Below, piece after piece: positions 1 through 12,234 of a stretch of 64,000 nt of DNA (the first letter of the stretch is position 1; each line of letters opens with the position of its first letter). A program made the translations under genes and the position numbers. Under the pieces are notes generated by a model. The model searched no databases. It was not told the DNA's origin and saw nothing but the letters and a program-made list of their open reading frames with translations. The DNA comes from Cryptomeria japonica (Eukaryota > Streptophyta > Pinopsida > Cupressales > Cupressaceae): assembly GCF_030272615.1 (NCBI RefSeq), contig NC_081406.1:260141386-260205385 (forward strand), in the 5' to 3' direction.

Positions 1-18
1 CAAAAACTTGTAAATAAA

Positions 19-1761
19 ATGGCTCATACCCGATCACAGTCAAGGCAATGAGAAATAGAAATTGAAGAAGAAGAGGAGGAAAATATCAATGAATTTCAAG
101 AAGCACTTGGAGGAAATGCGAATGACGAAAACCCAAGTACTCCTACTCCTGCAACAATAGAAAGGGCTCAACACAAGCCTCTCTTTAACAGACTTTTTGA
201 CGAAATACTCAGGAGCAATGCGGATGCTCGCTTTTTAAAGCTTGCTCAAGAAGGATCCAAACTCCACTCTGACTTTGATCTTGCACAACTAAGACAAGCA
301 TCAGAACGACAAAGTCGCCATGAGGAAGAAAGAGGTAGAGATCACATCAGATATAAAATTCCTCGAGGTAACCCACCTCTGCTTCCTCCAAATGACATAG
401 AGATGTTGCGGCAACAAGTTGAAAATCTCGCCCACCAACTTCGCAGTGGCGTAAAGACTAATCAATTTTCACTCAATGACATTTGTCCCTATCCCTTTGA
501 TAGGAATATTTATATGCCACCTTTTCCATGAGGGTTTGAAACACCCAAGTTCAAAAAGTATAGAGGAAAAGGAGATCCTCGTGATCATGTCAAATAATTC
601 CACTCATCTTGCCTCGAAGTGGCATACGAAGATACGTACCTCATGCATCTTTTTCCCCAAAGCTTGGGAGGAACAACCACATCATGGTTTTCCCGACTAC
701 GAGGTGGCATTAGGACATTTGAAGAGCTAGTTCAGAATTTCTTGGCACATTACTCTCATAACATTGAACGTGATATCACCATGGCTGATCTATGTAACAC
801 TAAACAAAAACCAGGTGAACTATTCTCAGTCTTCCTACAACGATGGCATCAAATGTCTAGCAGACGTTCTCTTGAGTTACCTAAACAAGAACTAGTGGAA
901 ATATTTATTTCCAACTTAAATGAAGAAATGGAGTTTCATCTGGACGTCAAAGACACAAATTCTTTCAATGACATGATCACCAAAATCTTAAAATGTGAGC
1001 GAGCTCTCATCAAGAAAGGACTTATCAAAATCTATAATGAGCCAAAGGATGGTCCTCGCCCACGCTTCAATAGTGACAAACCAAGCTTCTGGAACAAAAA
1101 CAAAAATGTTGTCAACGACGGGGTTGTGGATGCAAGAACTATCAAAAGTGCACAACCTGTAGTTCGATTTGCAGGACAGAATCCCCCACCTCAGACTAAC
1201 ACAGTTGCTCCTCCAAATCAAGGCTGCATTACATCTCACGATGAACCCTGACTGTGTCAACAAAAACAAAAGCGAACATACACTCCCTTAAGGGAACCCA
1301 TCGAAATAGTATTGCGTCAACTAGTTTCTCAAAATTTGGTAACCCTACCCAAAACATCAAACTACGAACCACAAGTCAAACCTGCATGGTGGAGAGATAC
1401 TGAACATTGTGACTTCCATCAAGGAAGAGGACATAAGACAAGCAATTGTCACAGATTGAAAGATCTTATTCAGGATCTTATTGACTGAGGTGAAATCGAA
1501 ATTGAAGGACATGACCCAAAGACAACAACCAATGATCATCTTATGTTTAAAAATCCACTTCTATCACAAGATCAATGGGGTCCTTCTACTTCCGGGAGAA
1601 ACACAGATACCACCAATTATACGCAAGCCTCATATAATTATAATGTGAATCACCTATACGATACTAGTGAACAAATTGCAACTATAACCATAAAAAATCC
1701 CAGCTCCACTTGCAATGTTGTTACATGCCACAGCAAAATTACCATAAAAGCAGCTCCATAA
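19..1761 (+). pseudogene. gag of gypsy element A, decayed
   Basis: Reading frame 1 from the ATG at 19 gives a gag-like protein: an acidic, Glu-rich N-terminus, the capsid-like stretch with CPYPFDR near 484 and SLGG near 664, a basic linker, then a C-D-F-H-x4-G-H-x4-C zinc motif at 1408-1449 (metal ligands C, H, H, C). The frame is broken by TGA at 49, 529, 1249 and 1486 and TAA at 595. Each is one C-to-T step from Arg CGA or Gln CAA. The same protein, with aligned motifs, is encoded by element B at 61855-63606. Gag normally forms the particle in which the element's RNA is reverse transcribed. Confidence 0.88.
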
Positions 1762-1803
1762 GGTACCCCATCTATCCCAAAGTAGTATAACCTTGTGGAA
1801 TAG

Positions 1804-2360
1804 TTAGACAAAATGCCTGCACTGATATCTATCTTAGAGCTATTGCACCTATCTCCATCTCATAAAACCATTTTGGATCAAGCTCTCCAAGAGGCGTCAG
1901 TCCCTGCAAACCTAAATACAGATCAGTTCCAAGCCATGGTTGGGAATTTAAACTCATCACCTTGTCTCACTTCTTATGAAAGTGACAACTCTTCCTTCTA
2001 GCAACCTCAGAACGCTTCCCTACACATTGAAGGATTTATCAACCAGCATAGGATCAAGCGAGTCTTGATCGATAATGGAGCCGGCCTAAATATTTGTACA
2101 CTGCAGTTGGTCACAGCCTTGGGATATGCAATAGAATTAGTGGATCCCTGCAAGAAGATCACAATCAAAGCCTATGACGATGCAGAGCGTTCATCCAAAG
2201 GGGCTATGGTACTACCAATCTGAGTGGGCCTTGTGGTGAAACACATCATCTATCAAGTTCTGGACCTTCCTCTGCCATAAAATCTATTGTTAGGAAGACC
2301 TTGGATACACGCCATGTAAGTTGTTCCATCCACCTACCATCAGTGTATCAAGTTCCCACA
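1804..2360 (+). pseudogene. aspartic protease region of gypsy element A
   Basis: Frame 1 continues from gag. A leader rich in ILELL and FQAMV motifs (1828-1950, matched by element B at 63850-63970) is followed by VLIDNGAGLN at 2062-2091. D-N-G-A replaces the common D-T/S-G-A of retroviral-type proteases; DNG versions are frequent in plant gypsy elements. A LLLGRPW motif at 2284-2304 is the usual C-terminal hydrophobic-Gly signature. In-frame stops occur at 1759, 1999, 2221, 2278 and 2317, so this copy makes no enzyme. Confidence 0.8.
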
Positions 2361-2382
2361 TAATGGTGTAGGAATCACAATC

Positions 2383-2935
2383 TTGGGAGATGCAAATCCC
2401 TTTGCGTATTGTCATAATACCAGTCATCAACCAGAGATTACCATTCCTAACAATAGAGAAGCCATCTCCTCCACATCATACATAAGTCCAGCCTCTCTTG
2501 TCAGTTCAAACACCACTATACCCAAGAAAGAAAAGCTTAAGATGAAAATAGCAGAGGAAGGTCCTGGGGAATACAATTTGAGTCAACTTTTTTGTGTGGG
2601 ACAAATGCCCACGTCTCCTAGAACACATGGAAAACCTCAGCAGTTACTTCAACAACCATTGATCAAGCCAGCATGTCCTTTGACACCTTTCATCTTTGGA
2701 AAGAGTCAAGAAGAAAAAACCAGAGATGAGGACTTAGCGGGATGGATCTATAAAGATCCCATCACCACCAATATTCGCAAGCTACACTTCCCACGGATCA
2801 GTATGGCAAAGGCCTTCTCATTATGCAAAGAGTGGGTTATGATGGTCAGAGTGCTTTGGGACCTTGCAAACAAGGACGACATGAACCACTATTGCCGGAA
2901 TTAAAACCCAAGGATAATATAGGCTTAGGCTTTCA
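2383..2935 (+). pseudogene. protease-RT linker with G-patch-like motif
   Basis: A 174-codon frame-1 segment with no known catalytic motif links protease to RT. Near 2830 the reading moves to frame 3, where GYDGQSALG at 2835-2861, then QGRHEP and NIGLGF, resemble the glycine-rich G-patch pattern found at this place in some plant gypsy polyproteins. G-patch domains bind RNA or helicases. The frame change is a one- or two-base indel close to 2830. G-patch identity is a visual judgement. Confidence 0.5.
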
Positions 2936-3014
2936 AAAGGAGATCCTTCCTAAGCTCATATTCAAAGGAAAGCCCAACAAACCACTATATTAGCCTATTG
3001 CCAAGAGGACACCT

Positions 3015-4127
3015 TTGATTATCAAAGCAACATCAAACACCATTGCAACTGCCCCACTGAGGCTAAAAATCCCAACACAATCATCTACAACGCCAATCAT
3101 CCCACCAAACAAACCAACAATCCCACTAGCAGCAGCCATAACATCAATAGCACCATTAGCAGCAGCAACTATATCAGAACCCATAGCAGTATCTACGACA
3201 CCAGCAGTTCCAACAGAAGAAGTAGAGTCAACACTACCAATACTCCCCATATCAAATTCATTGATCCCCATCATCCTTCCTGCAACACCAATCATTTCAT
3301 CTAAAAAGGTACATCAATCGATCACACCTGTAGTGTTTAACTCAAAGGACATCCTAGTATGGTATAGTAATTGGATACTGGAAAGTGACCCAGGGACCGA
3401 CTCACACGAATGGGAATTTGATTCCATCCAACTTAATACTTTAGATGAGGAATACACATCACTACCTCCACCTCGCAAAGACATCCCTATTTACGGAGAC
3501 GCACGGATAAAGACCTCTTGGGTTCTTGAGCTGGAAACTTCTTCCACAGACCCTACATCACATCCTACGCCTGATTCTGACAAGGAGAGTACCATCAATG
3601 ACCTTCACCATAATGTCTTAACCCTCACTGACACATCTAACAAACTTAACCTAATCGATGAGGTAATGCCTATTATCCATCCTGAACTCATCAAATGGAA
3701 CCAACCTAATCCCCCATGTCTTGATCATTTCCAAAATGATGAGGCCATCATTGACTTTTTGGAACTACGGGATAACATACCAAGCGGTGATCACAAAGCT
3801 AGATTCGCCATAGAACTTAATAGCACAACATACTTTGGGGTGGATGCCAAACCTTTCAGCTACAAAAATATAATAATAAAACATGGATCTTCCAGTGAAA
3901 ACCACACTGTGGCACTTTTTGATCCAACAAAAGTAAAAGGAAAGAGTGTATCCAATGGTGAAAACCTCTCTGAGGCGTCGGTGGGTGAAAGGTTTGACAT
4001 TCTCCCTGCTAGTACACAACAGGAACGATCAATGATTCTCATCGAGGAAACAAAAGAATACAACGTGGGGACTCTTGAAACTCCTCACCACATACATCTG
4101 GCATCTCTTCTAACTCTAGAGGAATAG
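3015..4127 (+). pseudogene. polyprotein segment before RT, low-complexity then acidic
   Basis: A 370-codon frame-3 run is open throughout. Its first 90 residues are a Thr/Pro/Ala/Ile-rich low-complexity tract, followed by an acidic, Ser/Thr-rich segment with no motif I recognise. It leads in frame into RT after a single TAG at 4126, so it is the spacer of the gag-pol polyprotein rather than a separate gene. It is the longest unbroken coding stretch of this element. Confidence 0.6.
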
Positions 4128-4940
4128 CCTAAATTTGTAGAGTTCTTTCAAAAGCATCAGATTAACTTTGCATGGTCATATGCAGACATGCCTGGGCTTG
4201 ATCCTAATTTAGTCATGCATCACCTCACCATAGCAGAAGGAGCCAAACCTGTCAAGCAGAAGCTTCGTAAGATGCATCCTCAGATTGCAGTACTAGTCAA
4301 AGTAGAACTCAAGAAACTCCTAGATGTTAGTTTCATTAGACCAATTGATTATGCAGATTGGATATCTAATATTGTGCCTATCAGCAAACCAAATGGGGGC
4401 ATCTGTATTTGTACTGACTTTAGAGATCTAAATAAGGCATGTCCTAAGGATGACTTTCCCCTACCAAACATTGACATCATAGTGGACCTAACAGCAGGAC
4501 ATGCCATGCTTTCTCTCATGGATGGCTTTTCAGGATATAATCAAATAAAGATCACACCTGAGGATCAACATAAGATAGCCTTCACATGTCCATGGGGCAC
4601 ATACTACTAGAATGTAATGCCTTTCGGTCTAAAGAATGCAAGAGCGACCTATCAATGAGCAATGACCACCATCTTCCATGACATGATGCATACCATAATG
4701 GAAGATTATGTTGATGACTTACTGGCAAAATCACTCACAAGAGAAGGTCATCTAGACATATTAGAGAAAATCTTTGAGAGACTAGAACAATATCATGTTT
4801 GGCTCAACCCAAAGAAATGTGTCTTCGGAGTAACCTCAGGGAAGCTTATAGGATACATTGTCTCAAGCAAAGGCATTGAAATCGATCTAGCAAAGGCCAA
4901 AGCAAACATGGACATGCCACCTCCAAAGAACATCAGTTAG
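4128..4940 (+). pseudogene. reverse transcriptase domain of gypsy element A
   Basis: Frame 3 shows the RT motifs in order: a KPNGG strand near 4390, FRDLNKACPKDDFPLP (4420-4467), the first catalytic Asp in LMDGFSGYNQI (4518-4550), MPFGLKNA at 4618, and the catalytic box YVDD at 4707-4718. Stops at 4608 (TAG), 4656 (TGA) and 4938 (TAG) interrupt it. The catalytic aspartates remain, but the protein cannot be made whole. RT copies the genomic RNA into DNA inside the particle. Confidence 0.92.
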
Positions 4941-5039
4941 CTAAGGACATTACAAGGATGACTACAATCCATCTAAAGATTCATTGTACAACTGGCAGAT
5001 AAGTGTCACCCCTTTACACACCTATTACACAAGAATATC

Positions 5040-5560
5040 TGATTTCAATGGGATACCAGATGCCAGCAAGCATTCCAGATGCTTAAAGACTATTTCATAA
5101 ATACACCATTGCTGGTCCCACCAAACTTGAGTAGACTTCTATTACTCTATATATCAGCAACAAATATGACATTGGGTGTACTATTGTCACAACACAATGC
5201 GGAAGGGAAAGAGTGCGTTATTTACTACATCTCTCGCACACTGGTTGGCTATGAACTCAATTATACACCTATTGACGAGCTTGCCTAGCAGTAATCTTGG
5301 CAGCCACTAAACTAAGGCACTATTTGTTGACACATAAAGTACAGCTCATTGCGAAGATTGATCCACTCAAATACTTACTTAGCAAAGCAGCATTGATAGG
5401 TTGTTTGGCCAAATGGGTGATGATTCTCAATGAATTTGACATTGAGTATGTTGACCGTAAAGCTATCAAAGGTCAAGTTATTGCAGATCAGTTGGCCGAT
5501 GCACCACTCATAGGCAATCATCCTCTCATTTCCAATTTTCCAGATGAAGAGATATTCATG
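5040..5560 (+). pseudogene. first RNase H domain (gypsy type) of element A
   Basis: Directly after RT, in frame 3, come FQMLKDYF and LLLYISATNMTLGVLLSQ (about 5070-5200), then VIYYISRTL, the usual C-terminal RT-connection/RNase H of Ty3/gypsy pol. At 5289 the frame changes from 3 to 2 inside the DELACLAV-ILAATKLRHYLL motif. WVMILNEFDIEY and the DQLAD end follow. The aspartates expected at the active site are partly replaced (ISATN where DASD-like residues are usual), which fits the degenerate first RNase H of Tat elements. Confidence 0.8.
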
Positions 5561-5564
5561 ATCA

Positions 5565-5975
5565 CAACAGCACAACCATGGAAACTATACTTTGATGGTT
5601 CATACACTAGGCATGGCTCAGGGGCAGGCATTTTGTTTATCACACCTCAAGGTGACAGCATCCTGAAGTCTTATAGGCTCACATTTCCATGCACCAACAA
5701 TATAGCAGAGTATGAGGCCTTGATCACAAGACTTAGGTTGGCCGTACAATGGAAATTACAAGAACTAGAAGTATATGGCGACTCCCAACTGGTCATTCGA
5801 CAAGCAACTGATGAATATCAAACAAAGGATGACAAACTCATGTCGTACAAACAAATGGTGGACAAATTAAAGGCATCATTTACTATTATCACCTTTGAGC
5901 AGATACCAAGAGATCAGAATTGAGCTGCTAATGCTATGGCTACTATTGCATCTGTCCTAGATCTTCCACATAATT
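5565..5975 (+). pseudogene. second, archaeal-type RNase H domain of element A
   Basis: Frame 2 encodes a second complete RNase H fold: YFDGSYTRHGSGAG (first Asp near 5592), NNIAEYEAL (Glu near 5710) and YGDSQLV (Asp near 5781), ending RDQN-stop-AANAMA at 5923. Acquisition of such an extra RNase H between the original RNase H and integrase defines Tat-lineage elements. The three leading acidic residues are intact. The TGA at 5921 is one step from CGA. Confidence 0.85.
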
Positions 5976-6239
5976 CAACATGCTATGAGTTCTTGGTAGA
6001 ATAGCTTTGGATCCCTGCTTATGATATCCCCAAATCCAAGATAATATGTCACCTTGTTGGTTCTGAATCCCCATGGTATGGTGAGTTCTACACCTACCTC
6101 CGCGATCACACACTTCCTCCTAACCAATCGAATAACCAACGTAAAACCTTCATTCGCCAAACTGCTCGATATACCATTATTGCCGAAACCCTATACCAAC
6201 GCAGTCTTGATGGTACTCTCCTTCGATATCTAGAACAAG

Positions 6240-7328
6240 ATAAGATAACAAAGGCCTTGGAAGAGGTACATGAAGGAATTTGTGGAACTCATGCAAGCGG
6301 TTCGTCACTAGCCAAGAAACTCCTGTGCACTGGATACTATTGGCCATCTACGGAAAAAGACATACTACTTTATCAGAAAGTGCAAGAAATGCCAAGTTCA
6401 TGGTGACCTGATACATGCACCAGCACAAGATTTGCAACCAATCACAACACCATGACCTTTTTGTCAATGGGGCCTTGACCTTGTGGGTAAAATCCATCCA
6501 TCTTCATCCAACGGCCACAAATTCATTATTACCGCCACTGAATATTTCACAAAGTGGATCGAAGTTGTTCCACTTACCCAAGTTACTGGCAAGCAAATCG
6601 CCTCATTCATCCTCAATTACATCATCTGTCGGTATGGTGTACCCATGTCCATCATCATAGATAACGGTCTTCCTTTCAAAAATCAAGATGTCCATGAACT
6701 CTATGAGAAATTTCACATCCAACACCTCTTTTCCACTCCCTATTACCCACAAGGCAATGGTCAGGCTGAAGCATCAAACAAGAACATATTGAGGATCCTA
6801 AAGAAGACAGTCAATGATGTCAGTCATGATTGGCATGTTCAATTGAATCCAGCACTATGGGCATATCGAACTAGGATTTGAACCCCTACAGTCGCAACTC
6901 CCTACTCATTGGTCTATGGTACAAAAGCTATTTTACCTATTGAGGTCGAGATACCATCACTACGGGTTTCCTTACACAATCTCATAGATGATGAAGCATA
7001 CAGAGTATCCCATCTTCAGGACTTAGAGATACTTGATGAGAAGCTACAAGCTGCATACAATCACCTCAAGGCCTATCAATAGTGCATGAGCAGAAGCTAT
7101 AATCATTGAGTTAGACCTTGTACATTCAAGGCAAGTGATCTTGTTCTTTTAGAAAATCCTCATAACCAACCCAACTGAGAACATCAAGGAAAATTTGAAT
7201 CAAATTGGTTGGGTCCATATATTATCACTGCTGTATTTGGGTCCGAGGCATATCAGTTGTCTACTTCAGAAGGAGAACCGCTAGCAGATCCGATCAATAG
7301 CATGCACCTCAAATGGTTTTATACATAA
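6240..7328 (+). pseudogene. integrase of gypsy element A with GPY/F-type tail
   Basis: The zinc-binding part reads HEGICGTHASG then YYWPS, and after a frame change near 6360 the CKKC pair (about 6387-6400), giving H-H-C-C. The catalytic core in frame 3 has WGLDLVG (Asp at 6477), IIIDNG (Asp at 6660) and PQGNGQAEASNK (Glu near 6769), the D,D-35-E triad. The tail contains FESNWLGPYII, the GPY/F motif, and ends MHLKWFYT with TAA at 7326. Stops include TGA at 6879. Integrase would insert the cDNA into the genome. Confidence 0.88.
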
Positions 7329-7754
7329 GTTGCACAGAGCATCAGGCTCTCCTACATACTGGCTAAAATACCAAAAACATCTAGATAAAGGTCCTGAAGA
7401 AAAATACAAAAAACATCAAAATAGTAAAGAAAAATCATGCATCCAAATAGTGAACAACCACTCCGGTGGCACCTTGGGTAAGTACGATGGTGAAAACCTG
7501 GCAAACAGGGGCCACTTGTAAAGGCTATGGCTCCATTGTCTTTCAGACTTGTTGCGATCACATTCACTACATACACACATCCATCCGTTTAAACCATGAC
7601 TTGTTATTTATCTGCAATCAAGAAAGTACTTCATGCGTTTAGCATCCCGCTTTTTCATAGTGATGTTTAAACTGGGGGCAATGCCCTTAATCTAGTTGGA
7701 TGGAAGTGGATTATACATTATTCTTATGATTTGTTGGGTTCTTCATTCAAAACT

Positions 7755-7890
7755 ATCTCGCAAAATCCAAAAACATTGGAAAACAATCATCAAAAATACC
7801 AAAAACATTCCAAAATCATCTCACAAAATCCAAAAACATTCAAAATGTCTCACAAAATCCAAAAACATTAGAAAACATTGAAAATCAAAT
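7755..7890 (+). repeat. Short tandem motif in element A after pol
   Basis: The phrase CAAAATCCAAAAACATT recurs four times with A-rich spacers, three of the copies preceded by TCTCACAAAA or TCGCAAAA. It lies 430 bp after the pol stop. The rest of 7329-8640 shows no motif I recognise. Confidence 0.55.
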
Positions 7891-8639
7891 AGAAAAACAT
7901 GGCAGGCACATTGTACATACTCATCCACGTAGATACCAAACAAGCATTGAAAAATACTCGCATGATAATCACTTCTCAAAATCAACCAAACAATCAACAT
8001 CAACACTCAAATTTTCTTCAACAAGGATGCATCCTTCCTTACCAAAACAAAGACAAAATGACATTTTCTTTGACAAGAAAATTATGTTTAAGCTACCAAA
8101 TACTTGGTTGATTTATGGGTTATTCATATCAGTTCTTATAGCATTGTTTGTGTATCTTTTGCAGATCATTCTGATGAAGTTTTGGGGCATGTACTAATGG
8201 TGTCTACGTGGGAAGCTCACTAAGCTACCTGATTTTATGCAAAAAGCAGTCATAGATCACTACGGCTTGCTGACTACAATGTATACCTCGACCATATGAG
8301 CATGAACCATTACCAAGGATGCATATTCTTTATTCTTTATGTACATACTGTTTGCTTACAAGAACAATGCTCCTTCTTTGGTTCCTCCTCATCCAATTTG
8401 GATAAAGGTTTTTGTCTCTTATTAAGGTATGAACTTGTCTCAGGATATGATCAGCCCAAGATCAAGGAGGACAATCCAAGTCATGCATGAACGGAGATGA
8501 TCCTTGTCTATTCTGCAAGCAATACTCTTGTCAACTTGATCAATTATATCATGTTGCTTGTATTAACTTGCTATATCAAAATCCATGTAAGGAATACTCA
8601 GGTCATCTTGAATCATTATGTCAAGTTGCTTGTATTTTC

Positions 8640-9960
8640 TTACAACATTTTAAAGCTCAATGATGAAAAATAAAGAACAATGGATCATCATTTCATCTCA
8701 TCTGTTTATATTGCGTTTCGTTTCATACCATCCATCCATTTACTCATTTATTTTCATAATTTTGCATGAAAGTGTGAACAAAAGTTAAAATGAGCAGTTC
8801 TGCGACAATTGAGCTTGTTTTTGGACACAATCATGACCGAGTATTCTGATACATCATCAATGCATCATGCAAAGTCTAAAACACCTTGCATTCATCCATC
8901 ATGATCATATCATCATCATTACATTTAGTTGCATTTTGCATCAAGAATATTTCATATCATTTTAGTTGTTTAAAATGCATATAGTTCATTATCATTTATT
9001 AACATTTATATCATCTCATCATTGCATAATGTTTAGATTCATTCATATAAACCAATTGGCCTTGATTGTATTAGCCATTTACTCTGCATTCATTTAGTGT
9101 CAGTTATCAATTATCATTTTATCATCCTTTATTATCCTTTATCATTTACCGTTGCATACATTCATTTATCTATTCATTTAGTTAAAAAGTGCATTGATTC
9201 ATCCATTATTAGTGTCTTATTATACTCATCTTAGGATTCATTTAAATTGCATTCATTATCCCTTTTTAATTGCATTAAGGTGTAGTTATTAACCATAAGT
9301 TGCATTATCATCACATTATCATTTTACTTCATCATATTTAGACATTTAGAATCATAAAACCATTTGTCTCAAACATTGGTTCATACCATTTTATATATAC
9401 ATCATAAACATATGCATTCATTTAGAAATCATCATATAAACATTTGTACTTTACATTTGTTCATCCATCTTACATTCATCTAAAAACCATCTAGATGCAT
9501 TTACATAAATAAATCATTCATTCATTACATTAAAATCATTGCATATCATTAGCCCATCATTATATCGATATGAAGCACAAGATCTTGTCTATATCATCAT
9601 AAGCATACATCATCATCATGGCATTACATACATAAAAGCATTACACCAAACAAATCATACACACACATATAAACCTGCATTCATGTGTTAGTATCCAATA
9701 TCATAAATCATCATAAAACATGCATACAGGAATCATCTCATAAATGCATACATATACACGTATCCATCTAAGCATAAACTCATAAACTCATCATCCTGCA
9801 TAACATCCATACATATCAAAATGCATATCATCAAAATATGGGATCTCCTCATATATATCATCTCATGTATTAGAGTACAATGAAGTCTACAAAAACGACT
9901 ACCAAGAGCCATCCAAGACATAGTCCAAAATGATCATATAAATATATGCATGCAAAAATG
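8640..9960. repeat. AT-rich low-complexity tract (TCATT-rich) between pol and the antisense ORF
   Basis: About 1.3 kb is dominated by CATTCATTTA, ATCATCAT and CATATA words with no long ORF on either strand. It has no fixed period. I see no gene. The position, between the pol end and the antisense ORF, is the hypervariable 3' untranslated zone known from Tat/Ogre elements. Confidence 0.6.
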
Positions 9961-9965
9961 CTCTC

Positions 9966-11981
9966 TCAGATGCCACTCTGACCAGATGCTGCACCACCAT
10001 CACCACCTACTCCCCCACTAGTCCCTGCACCATCCGACCTATCTCTCCGTGGAGGCCCCATCAAACCCCCACTAGCTCCTACACCACCTAACACCTCTCT
10101 CCATCATGGACCCACCACACCCCCACTACTCTGTATCCTTTGAGACTGCTCTGACCCGATCTACCACATCTGTGTATAGCTCAGTGCTCGCTGACTAGCT
10201 AGCACCACCTGCTCATATAATCCCCACCAATACTCTATCTCCACCTGTGCCTGTCCAAACTATCTCATCACCTCCCCAGTAGGACCCTGTGCTCCTACTC
10301 CAACCTGGACTCTCTCCTGTAGCTCTGCTAATCTCTCCACTACACTATCCCTCTCCCGCAGCGCTACAGTCAACTCTAACTCTCGTGCAAATAGTTGCAC
10401 ATCTCTCGCTGCAACCTCCGCCTCCAGATCCTCCACCTGTGTCTCAGCTGCTGTCAATCGAGTATGCAAATGTGCTAGCATATGCTCTCGAGGAACACCA
10501 CCCCCTGTCGCTCCCTCCCCCATCTCTATAGGTGCCTCTCCAATGGCTCCCTCCCCTCTATCCATCAGTATCTCCCTTTCCATACCTCGGCCACCTAATC
10601 TAACTCCTCCCGTCACTAACGGTCCTTGTGATATCCGCAGTGGCAATCCGCCTCTCCCTCTCCGTTGGACCCAACCACCTAAGCTACCTACTCTGCCACC
10701 TCTACCATCTCCTCCTCCTCCTCCTCTATCACCACCATCCCCCCTCCCTCATCCACCTATCATCGATCCTTGACCTCCTCCCCTCCTCCATCTCTGTCCC
10801 CTCTCCTCCTCAAAATATGGAATAGGCTCTGCTGGATCTGATATCCGCAGAATCGAATGAGCCGCCATATACTGCGTATACTCCTCTGATACCTCTGCAT
10901 CTACCACCCTCAGCCGTATATACCATGGCCTCGCCTGAAGCATCCAGAACTCTGCCACTACCTGATCATAAGGAAATACTAGCCCCCATGCATATCTCTC
11001 TCAGACCACTCTAGCATACTCTCCTGATCCCCTTGGCAATCTTTGTTGCTGCCCAAACTGTCTCATCCCCTGGCCCAGCACCTGTCTCTCTACATCATAC
11101 CATGTCTGCACAATGAGGAATCAGGTCATGAATACATATGGCATCGTCTTTGCATCATCCTTCCAGGGCTCGCACTCAATGTAGGGTCTCCAAATCACTG
11201 CATCCATGTCATCTAACGCCCACCGCCACCACTCTAACTTCCCTAGGTGGGGCTAACTCATCATGTCACTGTACATGAACATATAGGGCTGATCAACTGT
11301 CTGAAATCTCAGACTTACTGGTTGCATCACCAGTAAGTGCTCCCATGCCCAAATGTGTAGTAGCATCACTCCCACTACCAAGGAGCCTCTCCCATGGTAT
11401 GCTACCTTATGCAGCTCCTGATACATGTGCACTAACATGCATGGTCCCTAGGCAAATCAGGTCCCCTCTGTCATCATCAACTCTATAACCTGTCCCCACC
11501 CAACGGCCAGATCATGCGATCGCCTATCAGAACATAGTTGCCCTCCCACGATCCCAGACAAAATTACTGGCAATGGCTCATACAAAGCCACAATATCCTC
11601 CCAGGCTATGGAGCCATCATCAATGTACACGTCCTCATCGAAGAATCTCTGTACCGCTAGAGTCCCCCATGATCTATCATAAGTAACTAGCTTAGCCCGA
11701 ATGGGAATATGCAGGATGTGCCACACATCCTCCAGTGTCACCGTCATCTCCCCCTGCGCTAAGTGAAATGTGCAGGTCTCATTGTGCCAGCGCTCTGCCA
11801 ACGTTGTGATCAAATCGTGATTCATCTGAATCACGGGCATATGCATCACATCATACAGCCCAGTCGCTGTAATACAATCAATCTCGGCTTCTGTCAACCG
11901 ATCCCGTAACCCCTATGTAGCCGGATGTCTCTCACACAACTGTAAGATGCGTAGATCCTTCTGCACACGGGCATCAATCAA
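9966..11981 (-). pseudogene. Antisense plant mobile domain (PMD, MAIN-like) ORF inside gypsy element A
   Basis: A single minus-strand frame, with several stops, can be read from about 11981 down to TGA at 9966. The N-terminal part has ITATGLYDVMHM, LITTLAERWHNETCTFHL and GEMTVTLEDVWHILHIPI (11700-11880), the pattern of the plant mobile domain also found in MAIN and phosphatase-7-long-form-like proteins. The middle keeps tryptophan-rich stretches. The end (10260-10646) has a coiled-coil segment (AAETQVEDLEAEVAARDV) and a Gly-rich tail. It is opposite in sense to gag-pol and lies between integrase and the 3' LTR. Stops (for example near 11926 and 11457) mean it is broken. Confidence 0.8.
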
Positions 11982-12234
11982 TCATCATCAATTGTTTTGT
12001 TTTCAAACTTTCTTAAGTTTAAACCTAGACTATCAATAGATACTTTGATCAAGTATCTTCAGGTCTCAATAGGTAAGCAATCATGGCACACCTAGACTTC
12101 AACAGGCATTTATCCTAATGACCTAAGTCTCATCAGGGCTGCTATGGTTCAAAACAACTCTCACTTCACATCCCTATTCATCCATCATTAGCATCGAGAG
12201 ATTTTTTCACACAAACTGGGGCATCTATTTTCCT
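11982..12234. other. Spacer between antisense ORF and motif array
   Basis: No ORF. It contains a short perfect inverted repeat, GATACTT-TGATC-AAGTATC, near 12038. It may include promoter or 5' untranslated sequence of the antisense ORF, but no convincing TATA box is visible. Confidence 0.35.

Noticed and set aside
10289..10825. Plus-strand Pro/Leu/Ser-rich ORFs
   Set aside because: They are the complement of the antisense mobile-domain ORF, whose own frame shows recognisable protein motifs.
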